Of a stretch of DNA of 64,000 bases, positions 1 to 11,724 are shown in pieces. A program made the translations under genes and the position numbers. Position 1 is the stretch's first letter; every line of letters begins with the position of its first letter. The notes beneath the pieces were generated by a model, which was not told the origin of the DNA, did no database searches, and worked only from the letters and a program-made list of their open reading frames with translations. Location of the stretch: the NCBI RefSeq assembly GCF_035582795.1, contig NW_027445436.1:3656770-3720769 (forward strand). The letters are read 5' to 3'. Source of the stretch: Mycteria americana. Taxonomy: Eukaryota > Chordata > Aves > Ciconiiformes > Ciconiidae.

Positions 1-2204
1 AGTTACACCTACTGCCTCTCTATTATCCAATTGCTGGATTGTGGAAATTTTAATCATCTGTGGCCTTCTTTGATCCAACAGTAATGCAATGGGATTCAGG
101 GTGGAGGTAGGGGTGGACAAGCAAGAGGTGAGGAAAGTTCAGGGAGCAGATGCACCTTTTAAATTCAGATGTCATTGTTTCAGTGTCTAAAGATTACCAC
201 CTACTTGGGAACATCACACTAGCCATGAGTTCTAGGCATACATGTGGCATCTCTGGATCTTCTAGATTTGCAATCCAATTTCTTGGTATCATGTGAAAGC
301 AGTGAGTCTCCTTTTTTCTGATTAAAAAAAAAATCCTCTTCCTGTCACTGATGAGGAACAATAAATCAAATTCTAAATGTACCTTTTCAGTGTACTGATG
401 GGACAGGGGCCAAAAGAAATAAACAGAAATTCTCCTGTTCTGAAAAATAAGATCCACTCTGCACTGGAACAAAAATCTTTCCACTTTCCAAAGTATACAG
501 CCAGAGCTTCTGAGCAGCCCATATGCCTAATTCTTCTCCAGTATGCCCAGGCCCATCTGGAGGATCAAAACTCTGAACATCAGGACTGTTCTCAAATAAC
601 AAACATCTTTATGCCAGCCAAACCCAGAGTAGCATTACTTTTTCTATTTCTTTAAAAGAAACACCTGCCTGAAGATGGGGAATTGGTATTTAGACCTTTG
701 GGGGAATGAAAATGGGGGGGGGGGGAGAAATAGTGTTACTTGTAACATTACTACAGTACTGCAGGGAAAGCTCTCCTGAGCAAATGGATGTTGATATGAA
801 ACTGCTACTACAGGCTATGAAATGATCCTGTCACCTCAAAGTAAATATGTTTAAGAACGAATTGTCTTTATTCAACAGAGATCTATTATACAAGGTGAGT
901 AGGGATTCCTTTGCCTTCTGTAAAGGCATAGGTTATACGTTACCCTGTCTGGAATGTCCACGAGAAAGTTGCTTAATACTTTCAACAGTACTTAAAGGGA
1001 AAGGGAAGGCAACTGTTATCAGTTGGGCTCCCCTTGGGGGATGCTGTGATGATAACTTTCCTGTTTAAATTTGGGAAATACATAGTGCACAAATGAATGA
1101 GCTTCATTGTCTTTGAGGTTTCCCGTGTGAGTCATGGTGTAGATTCTACATAATTACATTCAAATTACTGGGACAGGCATCAGCATGCGAACAGGTTATG
1201 GACAAACATATAGCTATGTGATTCTATCAGCTATACAAATGAAAATTAGCTCCTTTTCCATACTATTTGCCATGTTGTCTGTAGGTGTTACACATAGGTT
1301 AGTGATAATATGTAAATATGTTTTCAGAACTTAGAGAAATCTCATCTGGAGAATAAATCAATGTAAAAACCTTACAGGAAATTTGCTGAAAGCCAGTATT
1401 AGTAATTCATTTAACATCAAACCTACCAAACGTGTCTATTTTGGGGGCCCAAATACAGAAGTTTAAGCCAAATACTCTAGCAAGAGCACTTTTTCATCAC
1501 TGTTCAGACAACCTTGTTTCCACATTTCCAGTGTAGCATGGAGACACATTAAACAGACAGTGGTGAGAAAGATGGCAGAGTGGCTGTCAAGTCAAGAGGT
1601 ATTTAGAAAAGGCTTGCTAAAGGAACAGCAATACAAATATCTGTAATAAACTTCAGAGCATGTCTAATGTACCTCAGTGCTCCCAGGAACATGAGCGAAT
1701 TCAGGTGCTGCATGCTTTCTTTTCACACTTTCACTCCTGAGTAATCTGATTCATAGATATTTATTAAATATTATTTATGTCAAACAAAAGTTTCCTACAG
1801 TTCATATGAAGTGTGAATAGGAATGCTTTTTTTTTTTTAATTATCAGAATGTTTCTGAAGCTTGTTGTTCCCTGTCACCCAGAGAATTTTTCTCTGTGGA
1901 GGCTGAGGAGGAGGGGAAGGAGGGAAGGAAGTCTTGCAGAACAACCTGAGAACAAGTTTCACCACTGACCACTGCCTACTAGTCCTTTTATTTATTGCTG
2001 TTATCTTTTCTTTGCTATGAAAAGAAGTCCAAGTCTTTCCCCATGGTAAAGTACATTGTGTTTAGTGATGGGCAACTGGAACATATAATAAATGTTTTTA
2101 AAAATCAATTTCTGGTGTTCTGTGCCTTGTCTCTGAATGCAAGCAGAAATGCTTGCATTCTGCTTGCAATATAAAGGATGAAGTACATGTGCACTCATTT
2201 TTTA
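1..2204. other. AT-rich DNA without recognised gene (left arm)
   Basis: No coding pattern, repeat family or RNA gene was recognised. Visible details are a run of 12 G at 714-725, a purine-rich tract around 1900-1935, and a perfect 11-bp hairpin at 2135-2160. A good splice-donor match (CAAG|GTGAGT) sits at 891-900, but no exon could be built around it. Confidence 0.6.
2135..2160. repeat. Perfect 11-bp hairpin with 4-base loop
   Basis: GAATGCAAGCA (2135-2145), loop GAAA, then its exact reverse complement TGCTTGCATTC (2150-2160). A third, partial copy of the unit follows directly (TGCTTGCAAT). It lies just outside the 3' end of a CR1 fragment. The mirror copy is at 62405-62430. No function is evident. 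Confidence 0.8.
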
Positions 2205-2563
2205 TCTTAGAATCAGAATATCCTGAGTTGGAAGGGACCCATGAGGAGTCCAACTCCTGACTCTACATAGGGTGACCTAAAAGTTAAACCATATATCTAA
2301 GAGCTTTGTCCAAGCACTTGAACACCAACAGGCTTGGGGCCATGACGACTTCCCTGGGGAGCTTGTTCCAGTGCTTGACCACCCACTCAGTGAAGAACAT
2401 CCAGTCTGAACTTCCCCGGATGCAGCTTTAAGCATTCCCTCATGTCCTATCACTGGACAACAGAGAGAAGAGATCAGCACCTCTCTCTCCTCTCCCCCTC
2501 ATGAGGAATTTGTTGATAGCAATGAGGTCACCCCTCAGTCTCCTCTTCTCTAAGCTGAACAAA
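2205..2563 (-). mobile_element. Old CR1 3' fragment (left arm)
   Basis: On the minus strand this reads as the last part of a CR1 LINE. It encodes remnants of the ORF2 C-terminus ([15 protein letters not shown], then a tract resembling [16 protein letters not shown]), followed by the 3' UTR. The UTR ends in the family's typical sequence, seen on the plus strand as AGAATCAGAATATCCTGAG and GGAAGGGACCC. Many frame breaks mark it as older than the adjoining CR1 at 2564-4045. It starts exactly where that younger element's tail ends. Confidence 0.8.
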
Positions 2564-4045
2564 TCACAGAACCACAGAATCACAGAATCGTATAGGTTGG
2601 AAAAGACCTTTAAGATCATCAAGTCCAACCGTTAACCTAACACTACCAAGACCACCACTACACCATGTCCCTAAGCACCTCATCCAAACGTCCTTTAAAT
2701 ACGTCCAGGGATGGCGACTCAACCACTTCCCTGCGCAGCCTGTTCCAATGCTTGATAACCCTTTCAGTGAAGTAAAATTTCCTAATATCCAGTCTAAACC
2801 TCCCCTGGCGCAACTTGAGGCCATTTCCTCTTGTCCTATCACTTGTTACTTGGGAGAAGAGACCGACCCCCACCTCTCTACAACCTCCTTTCAGGTAGTT
2901 GTAGAGAGCGATAAGGTCTCCCCTCAGCCTCCTTTTCTCCAGGCTAAACAACTCCAGTTCCCTCAGCCACTCCTCATAAGACTTGTGCTCTAGACCCTTC
3001 ACCAGCTTCGTTGCCCTTCTCTGGACACGCTCCAGCACCTCAATGTCTCTCTTGTAGTGAGGGGACCAAAACCGAACACAGTATTCAAGGTGCAGCCTCA
3101 CCAGTGCCAAGTACAGGGGGACAATCACTTCCCTAGTCCTGCTGGCCACACTATTTTTGATACAAGCCAGGATGCCATTGGCTTTCTTGGCCACCTGGGC
3201 ACACTGCTGCCTCATATTCAGCCGGCTGTCAACCAACACCCCCAGGTCCTTTTCTGCCTGGCAGCTTTCCAGCCACTCTTCCCCAAGCCTATAGCGTTGC
3301 ATGGGGTTGCTGTGGCCCAAGTGCAGGACCTTGCACTTAGCCTTGTTGAACCTCATACAATTGGCCCCAGCCCATCAATGCAGCCTGTCCAGGTCCCTCT
3401 GCAGAGCCTTCCTACCCTCAAGCAGATCAACACTCCCGCCCAACTTGGTGTCGTCTGCAAACTTACTGAGGGTGCACTCGATCCCTTCGTCCAGATCATT
3501 GATAAAGATATTAAACAGAACTGGCCCCAACACAGAGCCCTGGGGCACACCACTTGTGACTGGCCGCCAACTGGAGTAAACTCCATTCACCACCACTCTT
3601 TGGGCCCGGCCAGCCAGCCAGTTCTTTACCTAGCGAAGAGTACACCCATCCAAGCCATGAGCAGCCAGTTTCTCCAGGAGAATGCTGTGGGAAACGGCGT
3701 CAAAGGCTTTACTAAAGTCCAGGTAAACAACATCCACAGCCTTTCCCTCATCCACTAGGCGGGTCACCTTGTCATAGAAGGAGATCAGGTTGGTCAAGCA
3801 GGACCTGCCTTTCATAAACCCATGCTGGCTGGGCTTGATCCCTTGGTTATCCCCTACATGCCGTGTGATGGCACTCAAGATGATCTGCTCCATCAGCTTT
3901 CCTGGTACCAAGGTCAGGCTGACAGGCCTGTAGTTCCCCGGATCCTCCTTCCGGCCCTTCTTGTAGATGGGTGTCACATTTGCTAACCTCCAGTCAACTG
4001 GGACCTCCCCGGTTAGCCAGGACTGCTGGTAAATGATGGAAACTG
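2564..4045 (-). mobile_element. CR1 LINE, 5'-truncated, RT half of ORF2 (left arm)
   Basis: Minus-strand CR1 retrotransposon, truncated at the 5' end within the reverse transcriptase. The frame from 3977 down to 2658 is open except for two stops: TAG at 3630-3632 and TGA at 3375-3377. Visible RT blocks are [68 protein letters not shown] and the catalytic KFADDTKLG (FADD at 3450-3461). The C-terminal block ends at RDMV* (2658). The 3' UTR finishes with the CR1 octamer tail, ATTCTGTG-type repeats on the minus strand, at 2564-2595. Few lesions make it one of the younger insertions here. The 5' limit is approximate. Confidence 0.92.
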
Positions 4046-7000
4046 GCTTCCAGGCCCTTCAGACTTCCAGGCACTTCATCACAAAACTGCACTTGTTATC
4101 AGCCTCAAGGGCAGGCAAGACCAGAGCTGCTACAAAGGAAGTGTAAGAAAGATGGTTGCCTGGGGCCTCTGTAAGGGAAGCATTAAATAGGGGGTGAGGA
4201 GAAGACTTCAAGAAGGACAGAATAATGTCCATTTCCTTTTGCCCTGGTTAGTCCTAGTACTGACCCTATTTTGGGGGAGTTTCAGTTCTGGATCTAATAC
4301 GTAGTGGGGAGGGGAACACTAAATTGGCTCAATTATCTGAAGACTCCTATCCATCAAAATATCTGGGTATGCATAAAAGTGTTTCAATTTTTTTTTCTAG
4401 ACTCAGTTTAACTTCTTTCTGTGCTGGGGAGCCCCTTTTCTGTCACATAGTGGGCTTGTACCATGCCCAGTTTACGCTCTGTGTATTGCAGAGTGGCTGT
4501 ATTGCATGTGGATAGTAGACCAAGTTCTTCCCAGAAGCAGTGGGCTCACTGAGCACCTGCTACACTACAAAGGTCTGCGAATGCCCCAGGAAACAGCATA
4601 AGTGTTGGTGACAATTCAAACAACTTGTTCCTAGCAGTCTTTTTTCTACAAAGGACAACTCAAGAATATACAAGGGAATAGGATGTATATTGGGTGAGAC
4701 ATTCTGGAATTGGTAGTCTAACCTTATTTACAACTTTGGGGCCTCCTTCATTGTGTAATGGATGTGTTTGTCATGTAACAGAAGAGAACCTGAAGAAACT
4801 CCACAAAAGCTGGTGGGTAGAAGTGGGCTTCTGTCAGTGCTCGAAATATTCACCTCCCCATCACCTGCTGCCAGCTTGTTCCCAAGTTGTCCCCAGGAAA
4901 GAGACCCTCTGGGAATACACCACCACAAATTGTGCTAGAAGGTCACGTGTGGCCTGGGGAAGGAATGAAGGCCGAGTACCTGAGACTTAGAAAATGATCC
5001 TGCTAAACACTTTTTGACCTTTCTTTTTAGCAGGTTTTGTTGTTGTTGCTTTTTCTATTCTGTAAGGGAAGAGATTTTATTCTAACAATAATATCTGAGG
5101 AACGAGTACACAAAAATCATAATTTGGGGATTTGGATGAAAAGTGCTCTTAATTATTTTATTGTATTCCTGCTATTGGCCACTGTAACTAACACCAGTTC
5201 ACCTCCATGAGAATGGTTGACAGAAATCTAAAAAAGTTTTTTAGTAGGGAATAATATCTAACTCTGGAAGGAATTATCTATGCCAATTCTCCTAACACTC
5301 GATAACTTTCTCATACAGCTAATTAGCCCAAGCAAAGTTTAGCTCAAGTACACTAGTAGGACTACAGCTGCACCCACTACCACTTAGTATCAAAACTGTC
5401 TTCATAAGCTAGCTCATATAGCTCAAGATGGTGTGTGTTTTGCTTTCTAGACATATCCTCAGTTTTAATGGGAAAAAGGTTCATGTTTGAGAAGATTATG
5501 TGTACCAATGAAATAACATTTTTCTTCTCACACATGCTTTGAGCCAAGCACAAGTAAAAACATGGGGCCTTGCCCTTAGAACTCGCAGGGACTATGGAGC
5601 CGAATTCTAGACTTATTTATACTAATTGCAAGGAGACAATTTGAGATTTGGCCTAGTAAAGAGAAACAATCTCTTATTCTTTCCATGTTTATTCACTGTT
5701 GAATGTTCTCAGGGAATCTTGCTTCACCCATCCCTTATTTTCCTCAGATTTTTCCTATGGGTATTTGATAGAATATTCAATTTCTGGATGTCTTTTGTAC
5801 TACTGATCACCAGCAGTGAAAACCTGGTCCCCTTGACCTAATTCTGGACCATGGTTCTCTCATTGCTCTAAGAAGTTTGCAGTCAGAGTTTCACACCTCA
5901 AACACAATCCCATGCAGCCAACTCCCCTCAACTCTCTCCTCCTTATCTGATTTCTCCTTCTCTGTTTGAACATGAGGAGAGACAGCTCAGGAGTTAATTT
6001 AACAAATCTCAAGAATATTCTCCTATAGGATGTGTCATCACTAGTAGAGATATGGGACAGATTCAGTCATGCTCTGAAGGGAGGCTGGGTGGCTTGCAAG
6101 GGTATGTGCCATGTGCAGGCAGTAATAATGGGGTAACAGGGAAAAAGCCTCAGTCCCTTTAGTTTGTTACCCCATTCCTCCTTGTCAGCTTTCAGAGTTA
6201 ATTCAAATAATCTCTCAAGTTTTTCTAACATAAAATTATTTCACTGGAATATTGGATGACTAGCAACACTAGGTAAAGCTAGCTTGCCACTAACACTACA
6301 GGCTTTTTAAACCATCGTTTGACATAATGTACTATTTCAAACTTTTGCTCTGTGTTTTGGCCAGCTCAATTTAAGAATGAGATTACAGTCAAACGTAATG
6401 TTTTTCTATGTTGCTATGACTTGTGTTAGTAGCAGCTCTGGAGAGAAGATACTTGTAACTCTCTAAGTGTTACAACCACATAGATATATGGAACACTCAA
6501 TCAGGATTTCCTTTTCTCTAGTTCCACTTAAATTTCCTAATAGATTTTATCCATGCTTACCTGTTTTAATATAAGATATTTGTACTGAATATTGTTTAGG
6601 AACTGGTGTTTATGCATGAAGAATATGAGTCTGGCAGTCAACATAGATTAATGTACTAGACTTCCATCTTCCATCTGAAGGAAAGGCATAGGCATTAACA
6701 ATTAGGATACCTCTAAAATAGCTTTGTTTGCAGACTACTGATGCTGACTGGCTTCATTGGACTACATATTCTCCAATTCCACTCTCTTACTACATTCGGA
6801 CCTTTTTTGCATTTGATATCTGTTTCTTACATGAAAGGCAATGAAGAAAACAGTTACAGTCTCCATCATGCTTATTTTTAAGGAACTATTTTTGAGCTAG
6901 CTAATAAGCACCTTTTTACATGTGATGCTGCATGAGGAAATCAGGGTTGATCAGGACAGAATGAATAAAATGTGTTTGCACAAATTCACAACAGCTATAT

Positions 7001-7187
7001 ATTCAACTGAGATAAGACAGAATGTTCTTTAGGGTTGGGTCCAGTCTTCTCAATGCATAAACTATCTTTGAAGTAGTGAAACACAGATGTCCTGATTGCT
7101 TAGCTATATAAGGCAGGCTCACTTTTGCTCTTTGTTTCTGATCTGGTGACTTTTTAATGCTTTTTCTGCATATTAAGTCACTTTCTA
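4046..7187. other. AT-rich DNA without recognised gene (left arm)
   Basis: Nothing recognised. Short open frames (for example 4694-4990 and 5626-5841) resemble no known family, lack splice or start context, and are of chance size. Confidence 0.6.
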
Positions 7188-7470
7188 CGCATCCGGTGCC
7201 GGCAGCGCGGTGTACAGGGGGTGTTCCTGAACCGGGGGAACCTCAGGGGAGCAGAGAGACCCACCAGGAGCCCGCAGCTCGCGCGAGAGCGGCTGATGAG
7301 ACCTGGGCAGGGCCAGGAGCAAACGGCGGCCAAGCCTCCCCCCACGTATAAAAGAAGCCCCTAGGGAGCGCTAGCGACTAGGAGTGCTGCGAACAGGGTG
7401 GGCAAACAGGGCGTGGCGCAGCAGTTCGCGCGGAAGGGTGCTGAAGCTCTGCTAGCTTGACCAGGGAGCA
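7188..7470 (+). promoter_or_regulatory. CR1 5' UTR / internal promoter region (left arm)
   Basis: GC-rich leader of the full-length CR1, ending at the ORF1 ATG (7471). LINE promoters lie inside their 5' UTR, so transcription in the plus direction could begin here. That is inferred from the family and no core motif was identified. A short open frame (7157-7351) crosses it and is judged to be chance. Confidence 0.6.
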
Positions 7471-8582
7471 ATGGTATCCACCCGGCAGAAGGCCATGGCC
7501 TCTCTAAGCTCTGCACCCGCCACGACTGACGCAGCTTCCCAGACAGAGCTCCGATGGGAGCATGTTGCCACCCAGGTGTCAGGCTGCAGGGTGTGCCCTA
7601 CTCTTATGCCAGTACCAAACAGCAGCAGTGAGCACACCTGTGGGAGGTGTGCCCAGGTAGAGGAAATCCTCTGCTTAGTGACAGAGCTCTGGGAGGAGGT
7701 GAGTAGGTTGAGGAGTATCAGGGAGTGTGAGAGAGAGACTGACTACTGGAATCGCACCCTACCTTCCCTGAGACAGGCCCAACAGGCAGACAGGGCGCAT
7801 GATATGGAGGGTTCCCTATCCTCTCTCCGCCTGGCTGAACACAGTGACTCAAGGGATAGGGGGCAATGGCAACAAGTTCCTGCCCGGCGCAGCAGGCGCG
7901 TCTCCTCTGTGACTACCCCACCTTCCCAGGTGCCCTTGCATAATAGGTATGAGGCTCTGCAAATGGAACCGAACAATGACGAGGACGATGGTTCATCTAG
8001 GTTGGTGGTGTCGCAAAGGTTAAGTCGGCCTACACCCTGCGTCAAAACCACTTCCATAAAGAAAAAAAGACAGGTCATTGTCATAGGAGACTCTCTTCTG
8101 AGGGGAATAGAAGGCCCAATATGCAGACCAGACCCACTTCTTAGGGAAGTCTGCTGCCTCCCTGGGGCCCAGGTTAAAGATGTGAAGAGAAAACTTCCTA
8201 CCCTGGTATGGCCCTTGGATTATTATCCATTGTTGCTTTTTCATGTAGGCAGCGACAAAGTTGCAATAAGAAGTCCAAGGGCAATCAAGAGAGACTTCAG
8301 GGCCTTGGGATGACTGCTTAAGGGATCAGGAGCACAAGTAGTGTTCTCCTCTATCCTTCCAGTTGCAGGGAATGATGAGGGAAGAAACAGGAAGACCCAG
8401 CAGATCAATACCTGGCTCCGAGCCTGGTGTCACAGGCAGAATTTGGGGGGTTTTGATCATGGGTCGGTCTACACAACACCAGGCCTGCTGGTGACAGACA
8501 GGGTGCACCTGTCTCAAAGGGGAAAAGGATCTTTGCACAGGAGTTAGCAGGGCTCATTGAAAGAGCTTTAAACTACATTTGA
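7471..8582 (+). pseudogene. CR1 ORF1 (zinc-knuckle/coiled-coil and esterase-like), broken (left arm)
   Basis: First CR1 reading frame. CR1 ORF1 proteins bind the element's RNA and carry an esterase-like domain. Seen here: an N-terminal Cys/His cluster (HTCGRCAQVEEIL), a short heptad-like helix (TELWEEVSRLRS), a charged linker, and the esterase start VIVIGDSLLRG (GDS motif). Further on come HVGSDKVAIRSPRAIKRDFRALG and, after an in-frame TGA at 8311-8313 (probably CGA to TGA), QVVFSSILPVAGNDEGRN and DHGSVYTTPGLLVTDRVHLSQRGK. About one base is missing in the A run near 8521-8526, which shifts the frame before the expected end at about 8582. Confidence 0.88.
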
Positions 8583-8754
8583 AGGGGGGAAAGGGCTTGC
8601 TAGTGGCTTGCTAGTGATAAGCCTGGGGGCGTCATGCCAATGTTTGAGGGACGGTGTGCTAGCGAGGTCCTTCAGCCTGCTCCACGATGTGCTGAGTACA
8701 CTGGAGCACATTTGAAAAGTATATACTAATGCACGCAGCACCTTAGCCATCTCA

Positions 8755-11642
8755 GTGGGGGTTGGGGATGGAGATCCATGCAGCAGCAAAGACCCAAGGG
8801 TTGTTGAAGTGTTAGAAACCACGGAAGCACCTGAAAGCAGTCACATAGGAATTAGGGCTTCTCCCCCAAAGAAGGTGGCAGGATCAATAGCCCAACTGAA
8901 GTGCATCTACACCAATGCACGCAGCATGGCAACAGACAGGAGGAGTTGGAAGCCATTGTGCAGCTGGAAAGCTGTGGCATAGTTGCAATCACAGAAACAT
9001 GGTGGGATGGCTCGCACAACTGGAGTGCGGCGATGGATGGCTATAAACTCTTCAGGAGGGATAGGCAAGGCAGGAGAGGCGGTGGGGTAGCCCTGTATGT
9101 TAGGGAGTGTTTTGATTGTCTCGAGCTTAATGACGGTGACGATAGGGTTTAGTGCTTATGGGTAAGAATCAGGGGGAAGGCCAACAAGGCAGATATTGTG
9201 GTGGGAGTCTGTTATAGACCACCCAACCAGGATGAAGAGGCAGACAGAATATTCTATAAGCAGCTGGGAGAAGTCTCACAATCGCTAGCCCTTGTTCTTG
9301 TGGGGGACTTCAACCTGCCGGATGTCTGCTGGAAATACAATACAGCAGAGAGGAAACAGTCTAGGAGGTTCCTGGAGTGTGTGGCAGATAACTTCCTGAC
9401 ACAGCTGGTGAGTGAGCCAACTAGGGAAGGCGCCCCGCTGGACCTCTTGTTTGTGAACAGAGAAGGACTTGTGGGTGACGTGACGGTTGGAGGCTGTCTT
9501 GGGCATAGCGATCACAAAATGACAGAGTTTTAGATTCTTGGAGAAGTAAGGAGGGGGGTCAGCAGAACTGCTACCTTGGACTTCCGGAGGGCAGACTTTG
9601 GCCTGTTTAGGGGCCTGGTTGACAGAGTGCCTTGGGAAGCAGTCCTGAAGGGCAAAGGAGTCCAGGAAGGCTGGACATTCTTCAAGTAGGAAATCTTAAA
9701 GGTGCAAGAGCAGGCCGTCCCCATGTGTCGAAAGACGAGCCGGCAAGGAAGAAGACCGGCCTGGCTGAACAGAGAGCTTTGGCTGGAACTCAGGAAAAAA
9801 AGAGAGTTTATGACCTTTGGAAGAAGAGGCAGGCAACTCAGGAGGACTACAAAGATGTCGTGAGGTTATGCAGGGAGAAAATTAGAAGGGCCAAAGCCCA
9901 ACTAGAACTTAATCTGTCTACTGCTGTAAAAGACAATAAAAAGTGTTTCTATAAATACATTAACAACAAAAGGAGGGCTAAGGAGAATCTCCATCCTTTA
10001 TTGGACACAGGGGGAAACATAATGACAGAGGCTGAGGTACTTAATGCCTTCTTTGCCTCAGTCTTTAATAAAGATCGGTTGTTCTCCAGGTACCCAGCCC
10101 CCTGAGCTGGAAGACAGGGATGGGGAGCAGAATGAAGCCCCCATAATCCCAGGGGAAATGGTTAGCGACCTGCTACACCACTTACACACACACAAGTCTA
10201 TGGGGCCGGATGGGATCCACCCAAGGGTACTGAGGGAGCTGGCAGAAGTGCTCACCAAGCCCCTTTCAATCCTTTATCAGCAGTCCTGGCTAACCGGGGA
10301 GGTCCCAGTTGACTGGAGGTTAGCAAATGTGACGCCCGTCTACAAGAAGGGCCGGAAGGAGGATCCGGGGAACTACAGGCCTGTCATTCTGACCTCAGTG
10401 CCAGGAAGGTTATGGAGCAGATCATCTTGAGTGCCATCACATGGCACGTACAGGACAACCAGGTGATCAGGCCCAGTCAGCATGGGTTTATGAAAGGCAG
10501 GTCCTGCTTGACTAACCTGATCTCCTTCTGTGACAAGGTGACCCACTTAGTGGATGAGGGAAAGGCTGTGGATGTTGTTTACCTGGACTTTAGTAAAGCC
10601 TTTGACACCGTTTCCCACAGCATTCTCCTGGAGAAACTGGCTGCTCATGGCTTGGACGGGCGTAGTCTTCGCTGAGTAAAAAACTGGCTGGCTGGCCAGG
10701 CCCAAAGAGTTGTGGTGAATGGAGTTTACTCCAGTTGGCGGCTGGTCACAAGTGGTGTTCCCCAGGGCTCAGTACTGGGGCCAGTTCTGTTTAATATCTT
10801 TATCAGTGATCTGGATGAGGGGATCGAGTGCACCCTCAGTAAGTTTGCAGGTGACACCAAGTTGGGCGGGAGGAGTGCTGATCTGATTGAGGGTAGGAAG
10901 GCTCTGCAGAGGGATCTGGACAGGATGGATCGATGGGTCGAGGCCAATTGTATGAGGTTCAACAAGGCTAAGTGCAAGGTCCTGCTCTTGGGTCATAACA
11001 ACCCCATGCAGGCTTGGGGAAGAGTGGCTGGAAAGCTGCCAGGCAGAAAAGGACCTGGGGGTGTTGGTCGACAGCCGGCTGAATATGAGGCAGCAGTGTG
11101 CCCAGGTGGCCAAGAAGGCCGATAGCATCCTGGCTTGTATCAGAAATAGCGTGGTCAGCAGGACCAGGGAAGTGATTGTCCCTTTGTACTCGGCACTGGT
11201 GAGACCACACCTTGAATACTGTGTTCGGTTTTGGGCCCCTCACTACAAGAAAAACATTGAAGTGCTGGAGTGCATCCAAAGAAGAGCAATGAATCTGGTG
11301 AAGGGTCTAGAGCACAAGTCCTATGAGGAGCTGCTGAGGGAACTGGGATTGTTTAGCCTGGAGAAAAGGAGGCTCAGGGGAGACCTTATTGCTCTCTACA
11401 ACTACCTGAAAGGAGGTGGTAGAGAGGTGGGGGTCGGTCTCTTCTCCCAAGTAACTAGTGATAGGACAAGAGGAAATGGCCTCAAGTTGCACCAGGGGAG
11501 GTTTAGATTGGATATTAGGAAATTTTACTTCACCGAAAGGGTTATCAAGCATTGGAACAGGCTGCGCAGGGAAGTGGTTGAGTCGCCATCCCTGGAGGTA
11601 TTTAAAAGACGTGTAGACCTGGCACTTACGGACATGTTTTAG
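8755..11642 (+). pseudogene. CR1 ORF2 (endonuclease-reverse transcriptase), dead (left arm)
   Basis: Second CR1 frame: an apurinic-type endonuclease followed by reverse transcriptase. Endonuclease blocks seen: LKCIYTNARSM, IVAITETWWDGSHNWS, RRGGGVALYVRECFDC, VVGVCYRPPNQDEEAD, LVLVGDFNLPDVCW, and GHSDHKMTEF ending in a stop near 9533. RT blocks seen: [42 protein letters not shown] and [17 protein letters not shown]. The catalytic box reads FAGD (10844-10855) instead of FADD because codon 10850-10852 is GGT. Frame changes lie near 8930, 9540-9800, 10080-10110, 10400-10430 and 11020-11060, with further in-frame stops. The protein cannot be made and the RT would be inactive. Confidence 0.92.
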
Positions 11643-11724
11643 TGGTGGACTTGGCAGTGCTAGGTTAACGGTTGGACTTGGTGATCTTAAAGGTCTTTTC
11701 CAACCTAAACGATTCTATGATTAT

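Larger units (their letters stand above)
7188..11724 (+). mobile_element. Nearly full-length CR1 LINE (left arm)
   Basis: A CR1 retrotransposon of about 4.5 kb with all parts in order: GC-rich 5' UTR (7188-7470), ORF1, ORF2 with endonuclease then reverse transcriptase, 3' UTR, and one full octamer (ATTCTATG) at the 3' end (11712-11719). Most avian CR1 copies are 5'-truncated, so a copy that keeps its promoter region is uncommon. Base composition changes sharply at about 7188, where AT-rich DNA gives way to the GC-rich leader. Both ORFs are broken and a catalytic RT residue is changed, so it cannot move by itself. Confidence 0.94.

Noticed and set aside
3057..3758. 233-codon plus-strand frame, mirrored at 60807-61508
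   Set aside because: Antisense shadow of the CR1 reverse transcriptase, whose real coding strand is the opposite one with recognisable RT motifs.
7471..8313. 280-codon frame as a host gene
   Set aside because: It is CR1 ORF1, with the element's 5' UTR before it and ORF2 after it.
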